Assembly: GCA_949127695.1 (NCBI GenBank)
Contig: CASBQH010000354.1
Coordinates: 1 to 10,063, forward strand
From: Synechococcales cyanobacterium PMM_0073
GTDB taxonomy: Bacteria > Cyanobacteriota > Cyanobacteriia > Elainellales > Elainellaceae
Length of the DNA stretch: 10,063 bases
Reading direction: 5' to 3'
The notes beneath the pieces were generated by a model. It did not search any database, was not told the DNA's origin, and saw only the letters and a program-made list of their open reading frames with translations. The translations under genes were made by a program, and so were the position numbers. Positions 6,395 to 10,063 of the stretch are shown here, in pieces; positions within the stretch are counted from its first letter, which is position 1; the number at the start of each line of letters is the position of its first letter.

Positions 6395-7249
6395 TTGAGA
6401 CAGAACATACAGCGCTATCAGATTAGAGTCATGACGCGGCCAGAAGTCGATCTAGCAATCGACTGGGCGGCGGCAGAAGGTTGGAATCCGGGGTTGCGGG
6501 ATGCAGACTGCTTTTACGCTGCCGATCCCAACGGCTTCTTAATTGGGCTGCTAGAGGACAAACCGATCGCCACGCTTTCAGCCGTGAAATATGGCGATGC
6601 TTTTGGCTTTATGGGGTTTTACATTGTCAAGCCTGCCTATCGACATCAGGGCTACGGGATGCCGATTTGGCAGGCTGGGTTGCGCTATTTGCAGCAGCGC
6701 AGCATTGGCCTAGATGGCGTGGTGGAGCAGCAGGCCAACTATGGGCGCTCAGGCTTTCGCTTGGCGCATCAAAATATCCGCTATCGGGGCAGCGGCGGCG
6801 GATCTTTACCGTCTGACTCGGCGATTATGCCGCTGATGGGCGTCCCGTTTGAGCAGATTTTGGCTTACGATCTGCCGTTTTTTCCAGCAGGTCGCCCCGC
6901 CTTTCTCCAGCGCTGGATCGCTCCGCCGCATCAGGCGCTGGGCATCTGGCAAAATCAGGCGCTGGCTGGGTATGGGGTGCTGCGCGCCTGCCGAACGGGC
7001 TACAAAATTGGGCCCCTGTTTGCCGACAGCCCAGCCTTGGCCGAGCGGCTGTTTTTGGGGCTGAAGGCGGCAGCTCCGGCGGGTGCAGCCATTTTTATTG
7101 ATATCCCGGCTGTCAATTGGGCTGCTGTAAAGCTAATGGCGCAGCAGCAGATGACGCTGGAGTTTGAAACCGCCCGCATGTACAGCGGCCAGCCGCCTAA
7201 TCTGCCGCTGGAGCGAATCTTTGGGATCACGACGTTTGAGCTGGGATAA
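6395..7249 (+). CDS. GNAT-family acetyltransferase with second C-terminal domain
   Basis: This protein of about 284 residues transfers an acetyl group from acetyl-CoA; the substrate is unknown. The N-terminal GNAT fold is clear: 'YQIRVMTRPEVDLAIDWAAA' (8-27), 'EGWNPGLRDADCFYAADPNG' (28-47), the beta-4 strand 'GFMGFYIVKPAYR' (71-83), and the acetyl-CoA loop RHQGYG (83-88). After a glycine-rich linker (131-136), residues about 140-284 resemble the second domain found in YitH-type acetyltransferases, with 'ALAGYGVLRACRTGYKIGPL'. The TTG at 6395 is the first possible start after an in-frame stop and keeps the first beta strand. AAGG lies six bases upstream. ATG 6431 would cut off that strand. It converges on the AAA+ gene with 4 bp between stop codons and no evident terminator. 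Confidence 0.85.
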   Translation: MRQNIQRYQIRVMTRPEVDLAIDWAAAEGWNPGLRDADCFYAADPNGFLIGLLEDKPIATLSAVKYGDAFGFMGFYIVKPAYRHQGYGMPIWQAGLRYLQQRSIGLDGVVEQQANYGRSGFRLAHQNIRYRGSGGGSLPSDSAIMPLMGVPFEQILAYDLPFFPAGRPAFLQRWIAPPHQALGIWQNQALAGYGVLRACRTGYKIGPLFADSPALAERLFLGLKAAAPAGAAIFIDIPAVNWAAVKLMAQQQMTLEFETARMYSGQPPNLPLERIFGITTFELG

Positions 7250-7253
7250 AGCC

Positions 7254-9071
7254 TCAACCTCGCTGCTCTAGCAGGCTCTGGTAAGCCGCCGTAAAATCAG
7301 CGGCTGTGATTTGGATGGGGCTGGGGTTGCTGTCACCCTCAGTCCGGTAGCGTCGAATCGCCGCTAGCGCCGCCTGATTGGTGAGCAAAGCCAGCTCTGC
7401 GCCATTCCAGCCGTCGGTTTGGCTCACCCAGAATTCTAAATCCACCTGATCTAGAGGCCGCTGCTGCGTATGCACCCGCAAAATGGCCAGTCGGCTCGCC
7501 GCGTCGGGTAGATCAATTTTTAGCTGTAAATCTAGCCGTCCGGCTCGCAGCAAGGCCGGGTCAAGTGCTTCAGGGCGATTAGTCGCGCCAATCAGCAGCA
7601 GGTTGGGGCAGTCTTGCAGCCCATCTAGCTCGGTGAGCAGCTGCCCCACCACCCGGTCGCTGACGCCGCCATCGCTGGAGAAGCCGCCTCTAGCCGGAGC
7701 CAGCGTGTCAATTTCGTCAATAAACACCACGCAGGGAGCCGCCTGTCTGGCCTTGGTAAACAGCTCGCGCAGCGCCTGCTCAGAAGCGCCCACCCATTTG
7801 CTGAGCAGCTCTGCCCCGTTTACAGCAATAAAGTTCGCCCGCGCCTCTGAGGCCACAGCCTTGGCCAGCATGGTTTTTCCCGTACCCGGCAGCCCCCAGA
7901 GCAGCACCCCACGCGGCGCTTTAGCTCCGGTCTGCTGATAGAGTTCGGGATAGAGCAAGGCTCCTTCCACGGCATCTTGCAGGCATTGCTTCACTGACTC
8001 CAGCCCCCCAATTGCCTCCCAGCTCACCTGCGGCGACTCCACTTCCACCGATCTCAGCACGGCGGGCTTAATCGCCTTCAGCGCCTGCAAAAAATCAGCT
8101 TGGGTGACAGTCATGGGAGCGAGAGGACGGTCAATCGCCGGAGCCAGCCGCCGCAGAGCGCTATAGGCCGCTTTTTGGCAGACTGCCTTTAAGTCAGCCC
8201 CCACCATGCCCACCGACAGATCGGCCACAATGGCTAGATCAACCGGATCAGCTTGGCGCTCTAGCGGCATTGCCTGGGTGAGAAGTTTGAGAATTTCCAG
8301 GCGACCCTGGCGATCGGGGACGCGAAACTGCACCTCGCGATCAAAGCGTCCGGGGCGGCGCAGGGCTGGGTCAAGCTGGTCAGGGCGGTTGGTGGCGGCT
8401 AGCACAATCACACCCTCGGTTCTGGTGAAGCCATCCATTAGGCTGAGCAGCTGCGCCACCACGCGCTTTTCAACTTCGCCTTCGACGCTGGCGCGGTTGG
8501 GAGCCATGGCGTCGATTTCGTCAATAAAAATCAGGCAGGGGGCTGAACGCGCCGCTTTTTCAAACAGGCTCCGCAGGCGGGCTTCGGCTTCGCCATAGTA
8601 TTTGCCCATCACCTCTGGCCCGACGATCGCAATGCAGTTGATCCCCAGCTCGGCGGCTAGCGCTCTGGCGGTCAGGGTTTTGCCGGTTCCGGGTGGCCCC
8701 ACCAGCAGGACGCCCCGCGTCGCCTCCAGACCCAGCATCTTCAGCCAGTCTGGCCGCTTCAGCGGGATTTCGACCAGTTCGCGCAGCTCGCGCAGGGTTT
8801 CGCCAAGGCCACCAACGCTCTGGTGCAGCGGCGGGCTGCTGGGCGGGCTGACTGGATGGGTGAGCAGGCTGGCCACAGATTCGCGCAGGCTGTCGATTGG
8901 GTTGGTGGCAGTCGGGGAACCGGATGGGTTGTTGGGCGGGTAGTCGGATTGATAGTTAGATGGATAGTCAGATAGGCCACCGGATGGGCCGTCTAGCTGC
9001 CTGACGAAGCTGAGCAGCTCTTCCATCCGCTGATCAAACATCTCTTCTAGGTCTTGAAATAGGTCACTCAT
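7254..9071 (-). CDS. Tandem AAA+ ATPase of the CDC48/VAT class
   Basis: This 605-residue protein has two AAA+ modules and is expected to form a hexameric ring that unfolds or remodels proteins using ATP. Module 1: Walker A GPPGTGKT (125-132), pore loop KYYG (157-160), Walker B IFIDEID (181-187), sensor Asn in ATNRPD (226-231), arginine fingers in RRPGR (238-242). Module 2: Walker A GLPGTGKT (393-400), pore loop KWVG (425-428), Walker B VVFIDEID (448-455), ATNRPE (496-501), fingers in RAGR (509-512). Both modules look active. The N-terminal CDC48 substrate domain is absent. In its place are a helix (1-26) and a Ser/Pro/Tyr-rich linker (28-85) with 4-residue repeats. The ATG has GGGAG seven bases upstream. 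Substrates are unknown. It is not FtsH because it lacks membrane segments and a protease domain. Confidence 0.93.
   Translation of the reverse strand: MSDLFQDLEEMFDQRMEELLSFVRQLDGPSGGLSDYPSNYQSDYPPNNPSGSPTATNPIDSLRESVASLLTHPVSPPSSPPLHQSVGGLGETLRELRELVEIPLKRPDWLKMLGLEATRGVLLVGPPGTGKTLTARALAAELGINCIAIVGPEVMGKYYGEAEARLRSLFEKAARSAPCLIFIDEIDAMAPNRASVEGEVEKRVVAQLLSLMDGFTRTEGVIVLAATNRPDQLDPALRRPGRFDREVQFRVPDRQGRLEILKLLTQAMPLERQADPVDLAIVADLSVGMVGADLKAVCQKAAYSALRRLAPAIDRPLAPMTVTQADFLQALKAIKPAVLRSVEVESPQVSWEAIGGLESVKQCLQDAVEGALLYPELYQQTGAKAPRGVLLWGLPGTGKTMLAKAVASEARANFIAVNGAELLSKWVGASEQALRELFTKARQAAPCVVFIDEIDTLAPARGGFSSDGGVSDRVVGQLLTELDGLQDCPNLLLIGATNRPEALDPALLRAGRLDLQLKIDLPDAASRLAILRVHTQQRPLDQVDLEFWVSQTDGWNGAELALLTNQAALAAIRRYRTEGDSNPSPIQITAADFTAAYQSLLEQRG
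8941..8976 (-). repeat. 12-bp tandem repeat inside the AAA+ gene linker
   Basis: On the plus strand TAGTCGGATTGA, TAGTTAGATGGA and TAGTCAGATAGG follow each other exactly, three 12-bp units with 2-4 differences between pairs. On the coding strand they give the repeated tetrapeptide S-D/N-Y-P/Q (SDYP, SNYQ, SDYP). The low-complexity linker continues in more diverged form up to residue 53. The frame is kept because the period is a multiple of three. Confidence 0.8.
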
Positions 9072-9095
9072 TGCTGTTCTCCCGCCTGTGCTTTC

Positions 9096-9124
9096 AGTAT
9101 AGACAGCAGGCTAAACTTTGCCAG
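9096..9124 (-). promoter_or_regulatory. Probable promoter of the AAA+ ATPase gene
   Basis: On the minus strand CTGGCA (9124-9119) and TATACT (9101-9096) match sigma-70 -35 and -10 boxes at 4 of 6 and 5 of 6 positions, with an ideal 17-bp spacer. This puts the transcript start around 9090, about 20 bases before the ATG, leaving room for the GGGAG ribosome-binding site. Confidence 0.5.
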
Positions 9125-9166
9125 AATTTGGCCAGAATCTAAAGCATGATTTTGCCAGCGGCTGGC
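9120..9166. repeat. GCCAG repeats and a palindrome between divergent promoters
   Basis: GCCAGAATYT occurs at 9120-9129 and 9131-9140, an 11-bp period, and GCCAGC-G-GCTGGC (9154-9166) is a perfect inverted repeat one base from the extended -10 of the amidase gene. The same half-site GCCAG also forms part of the ATPase -35 box. A regulator binding here could affect both divergent genes. Confidence 0.5.
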
Positions 9167-9175
9167 TGCTATAAT
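9167..9175 (+). promoter_or_regulatory. Extended -10 promoter of the amidase gene
   Basis: TGCTATAAT is a perfect extended -10 element (TGnTATAAT). The hexamer at the -35 position (TGATTT, 9147-9152) is poor, as is usual for extended -10 promoters. The expected transcript start is near 9182, giving a 20-base leader that includes AGGAG (9190-9194) seven bases before the ATG at 9202. Confidence 0.65.
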
Positions 9176-9201
9176 CCTGCCTAGCCGTGAGGAGAATCAG
9201 C

Positions 9202-10063
9202 ATGAGATTCAAGTTGTTTAACGCTGTAGCGCTGCTGTCAATCTGTGTAATACTGCTGCTGGCCGTGGCGCAGCCCGGACGCAGCCAATCTTCGACCTCG
9301 ACAGTCGCGCCAGCTGGGATTCCGTTTGGCTGTGCGGTGCAGCCTGATCCCCAGCAGGGGCCGGCTCGCTCTCTGCCGCGTCCGCAGGTGCCCATTTCGC
9401 GATTTAGGCAGGTGGCGGCAACAACTAAAACCGACGGCTACAGCCCGAAGGAAGTTGTAGCGCTGGCTGATTCGACCAACTATGGCCAGCGGTTTATTAA
9501 AGATGCGACGGGCAAGCTGGCTGACCATGCGCCGATTGTGGTGCTGCATGAAACGGTGGGCACGGCGAGCAGCGCGGTGAATTTTTTCCAAACGCCGCAT
9601 CCTAATGATGATGATCAGGTGAGCTATCACACGCTGGTAGGGTTGGATGGCAAGGTTTATTATCTGGTGCCGCCGGATAAGCGAGCGTTTGGGGCAGGTG
9701 ATTCGGTGTTTATGGGTAGCAACGGCGCAGAGAGCGTTAAAACGAATCGTGATTTTCCGTCTTCGGTGAATAACTTTGCCTATCACATTTCGCTGGAAAC
9801 TCCGGCAGATGGGATGAATAACAACAGCAGCCACAGTGGCTACACTAGCGCTCAATATCAGTCTTTGGCTTGGCTGGTGGCCAAAACGAGCGTGCCAGAG
9901 GAGCGGATTACTTATCACAAAATTGTCGATCGCTCTGGCAGTCGCCAAGATCCACGCAGCTTTAACGCACAGTCGTTTCTACAACTGCTGGAGAGCTATC
10001 CCAAAACTGCGGAGATTGTGATTGGCTGCTCAATGTCCTTAACAGCTCCAGCTGCTGAACCGA
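9202..10063 (+). CDS. Exported N-acetylmuramoyl-L-alanine amidase (Amidase_2), 3' end missing
   Basis: The frame is open for 287 codons and runs off the right edge. The N-terminus MRFKLFNAVALLSICVILLL plus AVA is a Sec signal peptide, with cleavage probably near residue 23-28 and no lipobox, so the enzyme works in the periplasm on peptidoglycan, cutting the muramic acid to L-alanine amide bond. A polar, Pro-rich segment (about 30-75) precedes the amidase domain (about 85-270). Zinc ligands fit H116 (VLHETVG), H239 (ITYHK) and D250 (RQDPR), and E199 in 'YHISLET' matches the AmpD-type catalytic Glu. 'VSYHTLVGLDGKVYYLV' (140-156) is the typical central strand. The overall pattern is the AmpD/T7-lysozyme family. 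The last residues seen (SLTAPAAEP) suggest a linker or tail beyond the domain, so the protein may be near its end. Confidence 0.88.
   Translation, partial: MRFKLFNAVALLSICVILLLAVAQPGRSQSSTSTVAPAGIPFGCAVQPDPQQGPARSLPRPQVPISRFRQVAATTKTDGYSPKEVVALADSTNYGQRFIKDATGKLADHAPIVVLHETVGTASSAVNFFQTPHPNDDDQVSYHTLVGLDGKVYYLVPPDKRAFGAGDSVFMGSNGAESVKTNRDFPSSVNNFAYHISLETPADGMNNNSSHSGYTSAQYQSLAWLVAKTSVPEERITYHKIVDRSGSRQDPRSFNAQSFLQLLESYPKTAEIVIGCSMSLTAPAAEP

Noticed and set aside
6165..6398. 77-codon open frame between nblA and the acetyltransferase gene
   Set aside because: It runs through both hairpins, has a GTG start without a ribosome-binding site, and an unstructured Arg/Trp-rich composition; it looks like chance.
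9238..9948. 236-codon open frame on the minus strand
   Set aside because: It is antisense to the amidase gene, has an Arg/His-rich composition with no domain, and lacks a plausible start context; the plus-strand frame has signal peptide, zinc ligands, promoter and ribosome-binding site.
1..10063. HIP1 octamers (GCGATCGC), CRISPR arrays, transposons or phage genes
   Set aside because: Reading through the window I found only partial HIP1-like GATCG cores, no regularly spaced repeats with spacers, and no transposase, integrase or terminal inverted repeats.
1..10063. Abundant CTAG tetranucleotides
   Set aside because: A rough manual tally is near what base composition predicts, so it is only a lack of the depletion seen in some bacteria and not a signal.

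Overview
The window is chromosomal DNA from a cyanobacterium, moderately GC-rich. The diagnostic genes are a phycobilisome rod-core linker (CpcG type), a CpcS/CpeS-family bilin lyase and a 55-codon nblA, all specific to phycobilisome-bearing organisms. The remaining genes are housekeeping or accessory types. I see no tRNA, rRNA, CRISPR array, transposase or phage gene, and no frameshifted gene. Several starts are GTG or TTG.

Layout from left to right. Bases 1-94 (minus) are the first 31 codons of a probable MFS transporter that runs off the left edge. A 147-bp divergent region with three AGATCTGG copies separates it from a GAF-domain protein (242-805, plus). Next come an unrecognised conserved-looking protein (882-1559) and an RhlE-type DEAD-box RNA helicase (1741-3117). 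A small helix-turn-helix protein (3249-3686) then converges on cpcG (3718-4467, minus), sharing a 13-bp hairpin that can act as a terminator. Upstream of cpcG on the minus strand is a two-gene unit: the bilin lyase (5145-5741) followed 17 bp later by a small HEXXH putative zinc-peptidase-like protein (4579-5127). Divergent from the lyase across 239 bp is nblA (5981-6148, plus). After nblA there are two strong hairpins in a 246-bp gap, then a two-domain GNAT acetyltransferase (6395-7249). It converges, with only 4 bp between stop codons, on a 605-residue tandem AAA+ ATPase of the CDC48/VAT class (7254-9071, minus). A second divergent promoter region (9072-9201) serves that ATPase and an exported N-acetylmuramoyl-L-alanine amidase (9202 to the right edge, incomplete).

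How the genes fit together: the centre of the window (3718-6148) is a phycobilisome build-and-dismantle locus. CpcG attaches phycocyanin rods to the core and the lyase attaches bilin to phycobiliproteins. NblA, transcribed the other way from the shared intergenic region, is the adaptor that directs phycobilisome degradation in nutrient starvation. The HEXXH protein next to the lyase has no function I can name, and its place in this locus is the most interesting open question here. The flanking genes show no clear pathway link to this locus.
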